A DNA stretch of 17,150 nt from Planctomycetaceae bacterium (GCA_015062085.1 SUVI01000087.1:1-17150), one strand, 5' to 3'. Shown: positions 6,393-15,063, counted from the first letter of the stretch. Numbers and translations are program-made. The notes: generated by a model not told the origin, from the sequence alone.

Positions 6393-6941
6393 TTATAACG
6401 ATGGCTCCGTAAGCGGCGCGGTCGTTTGGGGAGCGTCCGGCAAGGAATCTCCTTCGATGGGGGCGATCATGGATTCCAGTGCTTCGACCTTCTTGTATCC
6501 GATCCCACGCACTCGCCGAAGGTCATCCGCTGAACGAAATGGACCATTCGCGTCTCGCTCAGCAACGATCTTTCGGGCGGTGATCTCGCCGATGCCGGGA
6601 AGAATGCACAATTCAGGAACGCTGGCGGTGTTGATGTCCACGAGATACCCGCTGCCGGAAGATGCCTCCCCAGAATCTTCCGAGCTGGGATCTACCGCAT
6701 GTTCGACCGTAAGCGGCTGATGCCGGCAGGAAAATATCTGTGCGGTCATGAGAAAAAACGTCAGGACGGTAAGCGAAAGGGCGCATATTATCGCCAATAC
6801 CGTTGTCTGATCCGTCTCTGAATCCAGAATGAAACGGATCTTCTTGTCATTCGGCATATCGGAAGTCTTGGGTCTTCGGGAGGATGGCGGCATTCGACTG
6901 AAGGCGGAAAGCGCGGATACAAAAAACAAAACCAGGCACAC
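6393..6941 (-). CDS. ComEA-like helix-hairpin-helix membrane protein
   Basis: The C-terminal half carries the ComEA double helix-hairpin-helix: VDINTASVPELCILPGIG (residues 101-118), IVAERDANGPF (125-135) and DLRRVRGIGYKKVEAL (140-155). A single membrane span lies at about 47-70 with a short polar linker after it, matching the ComEA layout of a membrane-anchored periplasmic DNA-binding domain that receives DNA during natural transformation. The start is uncertain: the longest frame uses GTG at 6941 with a weak site, while ATG codons at 6893 and 6857 also precede the span. It follows gmd by 50 bases on the same strand, so it may be read from the gmd transcript. The same domain also occurs in proteins unrelated to competence, and no other competence gene is in view. 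Confidence 0.75.
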   Translation of the reverse strand: MCLVLFFVSALSAFSRMPPSSRRPKTSDMPNDKKIRFILDSETDQTTVLAIICALSLTVLTFFLMTAQIFSCRHQPLTVEHAVDPSSEDSGEASSGSGYLVDINTASVPELCILPGIGEITARKIVAERDANGPFRSADDLRRVRGIGYKKVEALESMIAPIEGDSLPDAPQTTAPLTEPSL

Positions 6942-6991
6942 AGGGTCCTATTCTCTGCGTGCCGGAGCTGAAATGAAAGCTCAAAACACTA

Positions 6992-8098
6992 TCAGCCGGA
7001 AAGTTTCTTCAAATCGTACTCCAGCATCTCCTGAACGAGCTGCGGGAATGACGTCTTTGCCTTCCAGCCAAGCAGTTCTCTTGATTTCGCCGGATCGCCT
7101 AAAAGCGTTTCGACCTCTGCCGGACGGAAGAATTCCGGATTCACCGCCACGACGACACGCTCTTCCATCGGAACGCCTTCGAAACCCTTTCCGGGCACGA
7201 ATCGGCACGGGATCCCATCTTCCGAAACCTTCGGCACACAGGCGATCCCGACTTCATTCATCCCTTCACCTTCCCAACGGATCGGAACGCCGGCATACTC
7301 GAATGCCAAGGTAACGAATTCACGCACGGAATGCTGCTCTCCAGTCGCAATGATGAAATCCCCCGGTGCGTCATGCTGCAGAATGAGCCACATCGCCTCG
7401 ACAAAATCCCGCGCATGGCCCCAATCCCGCTTCGCGTCCATATTTCCCAGCTCCAGCCGCTCCTGAAGCCCATTCAGGATCCGAGCCGCCGCTAGTGTGA
7501 TCTTGCGAGTCACGAACGTCTCGCCGCGGAACGGGGACTCGTGATTGAAGAGGATCCCGTTACTGGCAAACATTCCGTACGATTCCCGATAGTTGACCGT
7601 CATCCAGTATGCAAACAGTTTTGCAACCCCGTACGGCGAACGGGGGTGAAAAGGCGTCTTTTCCGTCTGCGGGATCTCATGTACCTTGCCAAAAAGCTCT
7701 GATGTGGAAGCCTGATAAACGTGCGTTTTCTCCGTCAAATGCGCCTGCCGAACCGCCTCCAAGATCCTCAGTGTCCCGAGCGCGTCCACGTCACAAGTGT
7801 AGATCGGCATTTCAAACGAGACTTTCACGTGGCTCTGCGCTGCCAAATTGTAGATCTCGTCCGGACGAATGTCTTCAATGAGCGTCGTTATGTTCAGTGA
7901 GTCTGTTGAGTCGCCGTAATGGAGAAAAAGGCGTTCGGAGGCCGCTTCAGGAACACAAAGTTCCTCCAAACGAGACGTATTGAACTGGGACGTACGGCGC
8001 ATCAGACCATGAACTTCGTAACCTTTCGTCAGAAGAAGGTCCGTCAGATAGGCTCCGTCCTGTCCTGTAATTCCGGTAATAAATGCTTTTTTAGGCAT
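6992..8098 (-). CDS. gmd: GDP-mannose 4,6-dehydratase
   Basis: This 368-residue SDR-family enzyme converts GDP-mannose to GDP-4-keto-6-deoxymannose in the cytosol, the first step to GDP-fucose, GDP-rhamnose and related sugars for surface glycans. The NADP-binding loop is [11 protein letters not shown] (residues 8-18, G9/G12/G15). YGDSTDS and [14 protein letters not shown] (83-96) are typical of Gmd. The catalytic set is STSELFG (131-137) with YGVAK (Y156, K160), and [15 protein letters not shown] (185-199) is the diagnostic substrate loop. Length matches the family. No Shine-Dalgarno is evident before the ATG at 8098. The partner that would finish the sugar (GMER/fcl or a reductase) is not in the window, so the final product is unknown. 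Confidence 0.95.
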   Translation of the reverse strand: MPKKAFITGITGQDGAYLTDLLLTKGYEVHGLMRRTSQFNTSRLEELCVPEAASERLFLHYGDSTDSLNITTLIEDIRPDEIYNLAAQSHVKVSFEMPIYTCDVDALGTLRILEAVRQAHLTEKTHVYQASTSELFGKVHEIPQTEKTPFHPRSPYGVAKLFAYWMTVNYRESYGMFASNGILFNHESPFRGETFVTRKITLAAARILNGLQERLELGNMDAKRDWGHARDFVEAMWLILQHDAPGDFIIATGEQHSVREFVTLAFEYAGVPIRWEGEGMNEVGIACVPKVSEDGIPCRFVPGKGFEGVPMEERVVVAVNPEFFRPAEVETLLGDPAKSRELLGWKAKTSFPQLVQEMLEYDLKKLSG

Positions 8099-8125
8099 AG
8101 GTGATCGTGGATAAAACGTAATTTC

Positions 8126-8161
8126 AAAAATTTAAAAATAAAAGGGAAGCAAAAACTTCCC
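8126..8161 (-). terminator. Intrinsic terminator of the 709-residue protein gene
   Basis: On the minus strand GGGAAG (complement of 8156-8161) pairs with CTTCCC (complement of 8144-8149) around a 6-base loop, and is followed directly by a T-rich run. A second hairpin (TCTGCCG 8174-8180 with CGGCAGA 8193-8199) lies between it and the gene end. Confidence 0.75.
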
Positions 8162-8211
8162 GAACAAAATGGATCTGCCGCTGGAAACAGGACGGCAGAC
8201 CCGCCGTTGAG

Positions 8212-10341
8212 CTATTTCCAAAACGTTAGTCCCACAAAAATCTGGTGGATGACGCTCTGCAGCTCTGTATTATCCAGACGCAGCTTCGGCTTACTGAATT
8301 TTCGGCTGTAACTTTCGATTATCCGATTCAGATTCGATACCGTACCGCCGCCTTTCAGCATCACCAGACCAACATTGCCGGGATGTACGAGCTGTGCAAG
8401 TTTCGTTTCCGATGTGATCTGCTTTTCATCTGCGAAGACGAAAACGTCTCCCAACCGGCTTTGGAGGATCTGCAAAAGCTGTACACCTGATTCATCGGCA
8501 ATAAATACGATCTTCTTTTCCTGGAGCTGATTTTGGATCTGAGGGATCATCTCCTCAAGCGTTTCCCCCTGACCTCCAGAAGGATAAGGCGGCGTATACG
8601 ACGAATGCCTTTCCCATGAGAAATCTCCGTAGGACGGAATATCCTGATGTGCCGCGAAACGGCTTGGAGCATGATATTCCGAACGATACGGCATCGAATT
8701 TTCCTGCACGGACCGTCTTGGCGCGTATGTACCATTCTCTCCGCTGTTTTCCGAACTGCTAAGGATCCCATGTCCAAATTCCCGCGAAGAAGAACGCTCC
8801 GACTGCGGAAACTTTTCTTGGAATCCCAGCGGCGACGCTTTGGGCAACATTGCAGATCTGCGCTCTGGACTGCTGAGTGTTTCTCCACGGCGCAGCATCC
8901 CTTTTTCCCGTGTTTCACTGAGCGGAGTCGGCAAGATCGCTTCCTCGAGCTCCTCTTTCCAGACGCTTTGGTACTCTTCTTCCGGTTCCGAGGAGGCTTG
9001 ACGAATCGGAAGAGACGTCAATTCCTGTGCGATCTGGGCCTTCTGCGCGGCATTCTTGTGCCAATAGTCCATTTCCATCAGGACTGCGACGAAAAACGGA
9101 TTCTCTTTATAGGAGGGAACGTCCTGCAGGTAGCAAAGGATATGTTTCAGATTGTCGCTGAACCGAATGTCATCCGGCGAGACACCAACTTCCGCCAGGT
9201 CGCCAATCGTCTCGATGATCTTTTTCCAATCGTAGTCTCCTCCACCCTGCGTCTGGATCCGGCCCGCATGGTACTGGATCCGGCTGAAACTTTCCGTCAA
9301 AGTTTTTTGACGCTGCGTGTATCTCTTGACAGCCTCCTTGAGCCTAACGATGTATTCCGGGATCTTATAAATACACTCTTTCGGCGCAAGGGAATCTTTC
9401 TTCATGTGACGATTGACGTAAATGCTGTACCGCTTCGTCAAAAAAGTCAGCCAACGGTGGATGCGGATCTGATCCTGATCTTCGCGCCCGCTCACCTCGT
9501 ACGTGACTCTCCGAAGCGCGGATTGGGCCGTGGCGGTCGTGTAGAGCGTGTCACGAAGGATACTGCTGAGGATCTCCGATTGGGGAACGGAATCTACCAG
9601 TGCGATCAGGGAACGCATGAAACCGACACACTGCGCGGCAGCATTGTACGCATCCGCAAGCATTTCGTACGTCTCGGATGCGATCACAGGCGCGGTTTCC
9701 GGATTGTTCATCCAGAGGTAACAGTTCGTCAATTCGCGTGCACGAGTCAGCAGATCGTGGTCTCGCGGCTCGATCTGTGTCTGAAAATCGACAGACATTT
9801 TGAGAAGCCGGTCTCGCTCCAGTGCCCAGCGCGACGCTTCGATCTTCAGAAGAAGACGCTTTTCCAGCTGGTCAATATCTTCATCTCTCCACGGCATCGT
9901 AAATTCGTGAACGACCGGCGCAGAAGATACTGGAACATATTCTCCAACAGCCTCTGACTGCGGAAACGCTGACGAGGAAATTGACGGAGAAGACGAAGTT
10001 TGAGGAGAAGACGGAATGTGTGTATTCGGTATCTCTGCTTCGGATGCAGAACAAGCCTCATTCGAGGAATATGCCGCAGACGGACTGACTGAAGGACGCT
10101 GCGAGGCGTTGGAAATGTCTGAAACGGCACCTTCCGATGATGCCGCGAAACCTGTCGCGGATCCTGATGCCGTCGGCCCCGCAGTCCTTTCTGCTGTTTC
10201 GGAAATATTCTGAACAAAATGAGTCAGCCAGCCGTCAAACGCATTCAGAAGACGTTTCAGGTCCGGATTCCGCTTCTCAAGAATAGCAAGATTTTCAAAA
10301 ATACGCGAAAACGATGATGTAATGTTTTGATTTTCTGACAT
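8212..10341 (-). CDS. Unrecognised 709-residue protein with C-terminal Rossmann-like domain
   Basis: I do not recognise this gene. The ATG at 10341 (MSENQN) follows a G-rich ribosome-like site (ggggggg about 8 bases upstream); a longer frame to 10485 adds 48 residues without signs of being coding. Visible parts: helical segment 1-50; Ser/Ala-rich disordered linker 51-145; helical core 150-445, rich in charged and aromatic residues; second disordered Ser/Arg/Pro linker 446-595; compact alpha/beta domain 600-705, where KKIVFIADESG, DVFVFADEK and NVGLVMLKGGGTVSNL alternate strands and helices. The last part faintly resembles DUF2325-type Rossmann domains (strand, then TVSNLNRI where that family has xVSH, then KFSKPKLRL), a suggestion I cannot verify. 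No signal or membrane segment. It has its own terminator, a probable promoter at 10810-10837 and a long leader. Confidence 0.75.
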   Translation of the reverse strand: MSENQNITSSFSRIFENLAILEKRNPDLKRLLNAFDGWLTHFVQNISETAERTAGPTASGSATGFAASSEGAVSDISNASQRPSVSPSAAYSSNEACSASEAEIPNTHIPSSPQTSSSPSISSSAFPQSEAVGEYVPVSSAPVVHEFTMPWRDEDIDQLEKRLLLKIEASRWALERDRLLKMSVDFQTQIEPRDHDLLTRARELTNCYLWMNNPETAPVIASETYEMLADAYNAAAQCVGFMRSLIALVDSVPQSEILSSILRDTLYTTATAQSALRRVTYEVSGREDQDQIRIHRWLTFLTKRYSIYVNRHMKKDSLAPKECIYKIPEYIVRLKEAVKRYTQRQKTLTESFSRIQYHAGRIQTQGGGDYDWKKIIETIGDLAEVGVSPDDIRFSDNLKHILCYLQDVPSYKENPFFVAVLMEMDYWHKNAAQKAQIAQELTSLPIRQASSEPEEEYQSVWKEELEEAILPTPLSETREKGMLRRGETLSSPERRSAMLPKASPLGFQEKFPQSERSSSREFGHGILSSSENSGENGTYAPRRSVQENSMPYRSEYHAPSRFAAHQDIPSYGDFSWERHSSYTPPYPSGGQGETLEEMIPQIQNQLQEKKIVFIADESGVQLLQILQSRLGDVFVFADEKQITSETKLAQLVHPGNVGLVMLKGGGTVSNLNRIIESYSRKFSKPKLRLDNTELQSVIHQIFVGLTFWK

Positions 10342-10621
10342 AATAAATCCCCCCCGAGGATCGAATAGTGTGTTGAAAAATAAAAAATATCCATCCTTTT
10401 TGCTCTTTCTCAAAACTGTTGAATGAAGCGCACTCGGCAAATGGTAAAGTTCGACACGCTGAGGATGAAAAGGGGTGCCCAGCACCGAAAATGAAAAGGA
10501 CTCTCAGCATGGAAACCGGATCGGAACCATGAAACTTTTGTACGTCACCATTCTGTTTCGTAAAAAATGGAAATTGCCTGGATCAAAATTTCAAAAGGAT
10601 ACAAAAAATCAAAATAAACAA

Positions 10622-10658
10622 GGCGGTAACGCATAAATAAAAGCCCGCCCCATGCGTT
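10622..10658. ncRNA. Possible H-type pseudoknot within the leader
   Basis: GGCGG (10622-10626) can pair with CCGCC (10645-10649), and AACGCAT (10628-10634) with ATGCGTT (10652-10658). The two stems interleave, as in an H-type pseudoknot, or are alternatives to each other. The orientation is most likely minus, given the promoter at 10810-10837. It matches no riboswitch class I can name. Confidence 0.3.
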
Positions 10659-10809
10659 TCACAGGTTCTTATTTCCAATTTTTTCTCATCCCGCCAAACT
10701 TTCCCAAGGGTAAAACGACCGCTTTACCACAGGAAACTGTGAAAGATGGATAATTAAATCTAAAAAAACAAAAAGGCTAAAACTTTGAAAATAAAACAAA
10801 GTTCTCTTT

Positions 10810-10837
10810 ATTTTAACCGTATTTGAGAAATATTCAA
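10810..10837 (-). promoter_or_regulatory. Candidate promoter for the 709-residue protein gene
   Basis: Read on the minus strand: TTGAAT (complement of 10832-10837), 16 bases, TAAAAT (complement of 10810-10815). It sits just beyond the kinase terminator, so transcription would begin near 10803 and give a leader of about 460 nt. Confidence 0.45.
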
Positions 10838-10862
10838 CAGGTAGGGGGGGAAAATATTCGAT

Positions 10863-10913
10863 ATTTTTAAAAAATTTTTTAAAATTCCACCCGGAGAGGA
10901 AGATCTCGCCGGG
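10863..10913 (-). terminator. Intrinsic terminator of the Ser/Thr kinase gene
   Basis: CCCGG (10890-10894) pairs with CCGGG (10909-10913), continued after one mismatch by GAG (10896-10898) with CTC (10905-10907) around a 6-base loop. On the minus strand the stem is followed by an AT-rich run with six or more T residues. Confidence 0.6.
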
Positions 10914-10923
10914 GGAACTACCG

Positions 10924-12498
10924 CTATTTTTCAGAAGTTGATCCCATATCATCCTCTGCTTGAGCAAAAATGGATCCAAAGTCCGGTGCCGGACCTAAAT
11001 TTTTAGAAGCGGATCTTTCGGAAACTCGTGTACCGGGACGCGATTGCGGGACCAGACGCTTGAAAAAGTTCCCAAGACGCCCTCCTTTCTTTCCCTGAAG
11101 CTCTTCAGACTGGGGATCCCCAGAGGAAACCGCATCCGGCTGATCCTCCTGCGTTTTCGTATTTTCAGTCCCCTTTTCTTTGTCTTTGATCAATGGCGGC
11201 GGAAATACAGATGAAACTCCACCCTTCGTTTCCCTGCGTTCCTGAACTTTGGGAAAATTTTCCGGTAACGGCGGCGGCAGAGGGATCGAAAAGGGGACAG
11301 CCGGCGTTTCGGGAACACTCTCTGCGTCCTGCTTCACTTCCCCCGCGCACGATCCTTTTACTGCGCACATTACCTCTGACTGCGTCTCTTCTGATGGGAT
11401 CTCTTCTGCAGAAGCCCAGTGTGGGGTAGTTCCAGTCCAGAAAACGTCTTTTGCATCCATAAATCTGATAGGCTGCGGAGAACCGTCTGCCCACTGGGAG
11501 AGAAAATGAATGACGTCCTGTGCAGACGCGATCCTCTCTTCGGGAACTTTTGCCATCATGCACGCGATGACGTCCGTAAACTCCTCCGAGAGCGAGGGAT
11601 TGATGAGAGCGGGATTGGTCGGATACTCCGTCTCGCTCTGGTGCTTTTTGACTTTTTCAGAAGCAGAGCCTCCAGGATATGGCGGCTTGCCCGTCACAAT
11701 AAAATAAAGTGTACAGCCAAGAGAGTAAATGTCACAGATCGAATCCGGATTGGCAGGGTCACGGACCTGATCCGGTGCAATGTAGTCTGCAGTTCCGACG
11801 ATCTTACTCTTCTTTTCCGCGTCGCACTCAAATTCCCGATGACTTGCCAGCCCCAAGTCGGAGAGCTTGGCCATTCCGTTCATCGTGACTAAGATATTTC
11901 CCGGCTTGACGTCACGATGAACAAATCCCTCCGAATGCGCATGCTGCAGACCGCGAGCTGCCTGAATGATGACAGATGCAGCCGATTCCTGACGCAGAGG
12001 CCCGCGATTTTTGACCAGTTTGCTCAAATCTGGTCCGGGCACGTACTCTGTGACGAGATAGTTTACGTTTCCGTCAAATCCGGCTTCGATCGCCGCCACG
12101 AGATTCGGATGACTCAGGCGGGACATGAATCGGATCTCATTTTCAAAGTTTTTTACGGCAGATTCCGTCGCTTTTTTGCTTGGAAGCACTTTTATCGCGA
12201 CAATTTGCTGCGTTTCCATGTGACGCGCTTTGTAGACTTCTCCCATCCCGCCGCGTCCGATCGAATTGAATATCTTGTACTTTCCGAGCGTAAAACGCTT
12301 CTGTCCTTTCAGGAGCTGACCGGCTTGCCAGTGATTCAGGACACCGCGTCTGACCAGAATTTCTGCCAGACGGTCAGGAATCTCCTCAGCTTTGGGAGAC
12401 GATCCACTGACGGTCATCTCCTTCCAAGCGGAAATCAATTCGGATTCCGTCACCAAACCACTGACGACGGCGCACTGTTCAAAAATGCTCTCAAGCAT
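10924..12498 (-). CDS. Serine/threonine protein kinase, planctomycete type
   Basis: A 524-residue soluble Hanks-type kinase. Residues 1-72 form the helical N-terminal domain common ahead of planctomycete kinases (SGLVTESEL, LAEILVRRGVLNHWQAGQLL). Kinase motifs are complete: glycine loop GRGGMGEV (81-88), Lys in VAIKVLP (K103), likely helix-C Glu in FENEIRF (E119 or E121), catalytic loop HRDVKPGNIL (194-203; D196, K198, N201), metal-binding DLG (214-216), APDQ (241-244) where APE is usual, and DIYSLGCTLYFIVTG (256-270). It should therefore be active. Residues 340-524 are a disordered Pro/Glu/Ser tail with a proline-rich stretch (PFSIPLPPPLPENFPK), and no membrane span. It lies 138 bases after dsbD on the same strand; a weak promoter is possible in the gap. 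Substrates are unknown. Confidence 0.93.
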   Translation of the reverse strand: MLESIFEQCAVVSGLVTESELISAWKEMTVSGSSPKAEEIPDRLAEILVRRGVLNHWQAGQLLKGQKRFTLGKYKIFNSIGRGGMGEVYKARHMETQQIVAIKVLPSKKATESAVKNFENEIRFMSRLSHPNLVAAIEAGFDGNVNYLVTEYVPGPDLSKLVKNRGPLRQESAASVIIQAARGLQHAHSEGFVHRDVKPGNILVTMNGMAKLSDLGLASHREFECDAEKKSKIVGTADYIAPDQVRDPANPDSICDIYSLGCTLYFIVTGKPPYPGGSASEKVKKHQSETEYPTNPALINPSLSEEFTDVIACMMAKVPEERIASAQDVIHFLSQWADGSPQPIRFMDAKDVFWTGTTPHWASAEEIPSEETQSEVMCAVKGSCAGEVKQDAESVPETPAVPFSIPLPPPLPENFPKVQERRETKGGVSSVFPPPLIKDKEKGTENTKTQEDQPDAVSSGDPQSEELQGKKGGRLGNFFKRLVPQSRPGTRVSERSASKNLGPAPDFGSIFAQAEDDMGSTSEK

Positions 12499-12551
12499 GG
12501 CAAATGAGGTCTTCTTTTTTGTTTTTCTTCTCTGTTTTCAACTCTGTTTCC

Positions 12552-12581
12552 ATTTTGTTCGGCTGCGGCCTCCTACTGCAA
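12552..12581 (-). promoter_or_regulatory. Weak candidate promoter for the kinase gene
   Basis: Minus strand: TTGCAG (complement of 12576-12581), 18 bases, CAAAAT (complement of 12552-12557). The -35 resembles those of the nptA-like and dsbD genes. The long spacer and C in the first -10 position keep confidence low; read-through from dsbD is the alternative. Confidence 0.3.
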
Positions 12582-12636
12582 CTTGTGAACCACAACCTAG
12601 CTCCCAACCGACGCCGATCACGCGGTCAGACCGTTT

Positions 12637-14940
12637 TTAGGGCGTCCTATCCTTCTTTACGGCAAATTCCAGCGCACTGAGGACGTCTGATTCCGAAACG
12701 ATCCCGTCTATGAGAAGCGGATCTTTCTGTCCCGGTATCCAGATCACGATGAGCGGAATGGAATTTCGGCCAAATTTCTCCAAAGTCAACTCAATGTCTT
12801 TGGAAGGCTCCGACCAGTCCGCAAGCAGCGGCACGATCTCGTTGGAACGGATAAACTCGGCGACCGCCGGAGTTTCGATCGCAAATTTGGAGTTCGTCTG
12901 GCACGTTGCGCACCATCGGGCGGTGAAGTCGATAAAAAGGATGCGGTCTTCTGCGCGAAGTTCTTCCGCACGCTGGATCGAGAAAGGACGCCACGGGATC
13001 TTGTCTTCGGAAACGCTTGCCATAATGTTCTCCTGATCAGGATCCGCAGAGACTGCCTGATGGTGTTTGTATTCCATGGAAAAAAGGGCGAATCCGACGA
13101 GCGCAGAGAAAATGATCCCAGCAGCCCAGGCTGCGAGAACGGCTTCGCGGGAAGCTCCGGAAAGCGTCGTTTTTCCGATGAGCCAGCAAGCGAACCAGAG
13201 TGCAGTCATCAGCCCCAGTGTCGGGACGGTGTACTGCCCCGGCAGGACGTAAAAGAGCCAGACGACTGTGCCGAGGAAGAAGAATCCCATGACCTCTTTG
13301 AGTGTTTCCATCCACTCGCCCGGTTTCGGGAGGAAACGGATGAGGACGGGGAACGCGCCGATGACGAGATACGGAGTCCCGAGGCCGAGGCCGATGACGG
13401 TGAACGTCACGAACGAGACCCAGATCTCCTGCGTCATGACCCACCCGAAAACGGGACCAAGGTACGGACCGACACACGGTGTCGCCAAAAGCGTGGTGAG
13501 GATCCCCATGCAGTATGCACCGAGGAATCCCTCCTTGCGCTGCATTTTCCCAAGTTTCCCGCTGGCGACCATTCCGGGGATCGGGATCTCCCAGACGCCG
13601 AGGAAACTCAGGCCCATCACGAAGACGAGCAGGATCATGAAAATGACGAATCCGGGATACGTAAACTGCTGGCCCCACCCCATGTTCTGGATCGTTGGGA
13701 GGTATGCTGCGGCAGATCCCGGAAGAATGTTTTTCAAAAGTGCCGTCAGGTCTGCAATGCGCGAAAGTGCAGCAAGGAACCACAAAACGGTCAGAAGTCC
13801 AAACGTGTACGCGACGTTCAGCAGGAAAATGCGTCCGCGGGCTTCACCGGACTGCTTGATGAAGGAGTGCAGCTTCGGCGCAATGACCGGAAGGACACAC
13901 GGCATCAGATTCAGGATCAGACCGCCAAGGTACGCCATCGCCAGAATGATCGCCAGAGAGTAGTCGGCAGAGGAAGTCTGCTTCCATTCAGAGGCACCGT
14001 CAGACTCCGCCTGCGCCTCATCAGAAACCGCTTTTCCTTCGGACTGACCGCTTTCGGCGTTTTCTTGCGAAGAGAGCGGTTTGGGAGAAGCAAGCGCATC
14101 TTCTTCAGTTGCCGGATCCGCTTCAGTTTCCGCTTCGTCCTTTTCATCCCTCGGCAGCATTTCCGGAAGTTCATCAGCAGCCCCATCCTGCGCGTTCTCT
14201 AAGACCTTTACCGCCTCCGGCACGGGAGCCGTGAATGGGAATTTTTTCGGCGGAAGGCAAGAATTGGCATCGCACATTTGAGCCTCGACGCTTCCGGAAA
14301 CCTGTGCCGGCGGCGCATTGGGATCCTTCCACAGAAAATCCACAGTCCAACTAACAGAGTTGACATGGGTCTCGATCGTAATATCACCCCAAGTCAACTC
14401 ATCTTTTTCACTGTGCGGAGCCGGTTCCGGGCGGATCTTTCCCTGCACTTCCACTTCTTCGGCAAGATGAAGTTTTGACGGGAACGGACCTCCGGCTTCC
14501 TGGGAGAGAGAGTAGATCTTGAATCCATCGGGTATCTGCGCGAAGATCTCCAGTTTCCCCGGAACCTCCCCATCCGGCAGCGAAAGGACTTTAGCCGTCA
14601 CGTTCAGCGTTGGCGCAGAAACTCCGAATCCGGGAACTCCCATTCCCGAAAATCCTGCCGAGCCGCCCCCCGGAAAACCGCCCGGCATTCCGGAAGTCGT
14701 TCCGCTTGGCATTCCGCTTGGCATTCCGCTTGGCATTCCAGCCGGAGCGTCTTTGGGAAGATCCGCCGGTGTGCTGAGAGGATCCAAAGCGGAAGCGGGG
14801 GCCTCCGGTGATCCTGCATCTGCGTAGAGTTCACGGTAAGCCGCGAAGCGGTCCTTTCCTTCCTGAGCCGGGGAGGAAAGGGTGAACAAAAAGGCATGGA
14901 AAAGGCAAAGCAGAATGCCGGCCTGGAAAATTTTCTTCAT
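12637..14940 (-). CDS. dsbD: DsbD-type transmembrane thiol:disulfide interchange protein
   Basis: This 767-residue protein passes electrons from cytosolic thioredoxin across the membrane to periplasmic thiols. Parts in order: signal peptide 1-25; Gly/Met/Pro low-complexity linker about 64-107 with GMPS repeats; DsbD-alpha-like domain 108-240 with QMCDANSCLPP (C223, C228); acidic linker 245-322; membrane domain 326-625, with about eight spans and the Cys pair C348 (MPCVLPVIAPK) and C489 (TPCVGPYLGP); thioredoxin-like domain 645-767 with RWCATCQ (C677, C680). All six redox cysteines of DsbD are present. It is longer than E. coli DsbD because of the two linkers. A good promoter lies at 15035-15063. 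Likely clients are cytochrome c maturation or periplasmic reductases; none is in the window. Confidence 0.93.
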   Translation of the reverse strand: MKKIFQAGILLCLFHAFLFTLSSPAQEGKDRFAAYRELYADAGSPEAPASALDPLSTPADLPKDAPAGMPSGMPSGMPSGTTSGMPGGFPGGGSAGFSGMGVPGFGVSAPTLNVTAKVLSLPDGEVPGKLEIFAQIPDGFKIYSLSQEAGGPFPSKLHLAEEVEVQGKIRPEPAPHSEKDELTWGDITIETHVNSVSWTVDFLWKDPNAPPAQVSGSVEAQMCDANSCLPPKKFPFTAPVPEAVKVLENAQDGAADELPEMLPRDEKDEAETEADPATEEDALASPKPLSSQENAESGQSEGKAVSDEAQAESDGASEWKQTSSADYSLAIILAMAYLGGLILNLMPCVLPVIAPKLHSFIKQSGEARGRIFLLNVAYTFGLLTVLWFLAALSRIADLTALLKNILPGSAAAYLPTIQNMGWGQQFTYPGFVIFMILLVFVMGLSFLGVWEIPIPGMVASGKLGKMQRKEGFLGAYCMGILTTLLATPCVGPYLGPVFGWVMTQEIWVSFVTFTVIGLGLGTPYLVIGAFPVLIRFLPKPGEWMETLKEVMGFFFLGTVVWLFYVLPGQYTVPTLGLMTALWFACWLIGKTTLSGASREAVLAAWAAGIIFSALVGFALFSMEYKHHQAVSADPDQENIMASVSEDKIPWRPFSIQRAEELRAEDRILFIDFTARWCATCQTNSKFAIETPAVAEFIRSNEIVPLLADWSEPSKDIELTLEKFGRNSIPLIVIWIPGQKDPLLIDGIVSESDVLSALEFAVKKDRTP
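14700..14739 (-). repeat. 12-bp tandem repeat encoding GMPS units in dsbD
   Basis: The unit ttccgcttggca (plus strand) occurs three times in full from 14700 to 14735, with a partial fourth. It encodes Gly-Met-Pro-Ser on the minus strand within the linker after the signal peptide. The copies are identical, so the number may vary between strains by slippage. Confidence 0.9.
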
Positions 14941-15034
14941 TTTTTCTCTCTCTTTTGTGGAAATGGACTTTCCCGAATTCTTGTTCGTATCGAAATCCGC
15001 TGATTCTGGAGCTTTTCATTCAATACCGATCTGC

Positions 15035-15063
15035 ATTTTACCAGAATTCCCTCTTTTTGGCAA
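15035..15063 (-). promoter_or_regulatory. dsbD promoter
   Basis: Minus strand: TTGCCA (complement of 15058-15063), 17 bases, TAAAAT (complement of 15035-15040), with extended TGG before the -10. Transcription would start near 15028, leaving a leader of about 90 bases. Confidence 0.6.

Larger units (their letters stand above)
10342..10923. other. 582-base non-coding region: structured leader of the 709-residue protein gene
   Basis: The region holds the kinase terminator (10863-10913), a minus-strand promoter (10810-10837) and then about 460 bases before the next start codon. Within it are inverted repeats AACTTTG/CAAAGTT (10781-10787, 10797-10803), CACAG-GAAA-CTGTG (10728-10741), a 20-base dyad at 10709-10728, TTTCACAGGTT/AAACTGTGAAA (10657-10667, 10734-10744), a possible pseudoknot at 10622-10658 and GGTGC/GCACC (10474-10486). 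I see no gene; frames here are short and low-complexity. Confidence 0.6.

Noticed and set aside
8647..9957. 436-codon plus-strand open frame
   Set aside because: It lies opposite the 709-residue protein gene, which has a ribosome site, terminator and plausible domain structure; the plus frame has none.
10686..10979. 97-codon minus-strand frame overlapping the kinase end
   Set aside because: It runs through the kinase terminator and an AT-rich tract and overlaps the kinase in another frame.
13060..14202. 380-codon plus-strand open frame
   Set aside because: It is antisense to the dsbD membrane domain and linker; the composition is charged and repetitive as expected for a shadow.
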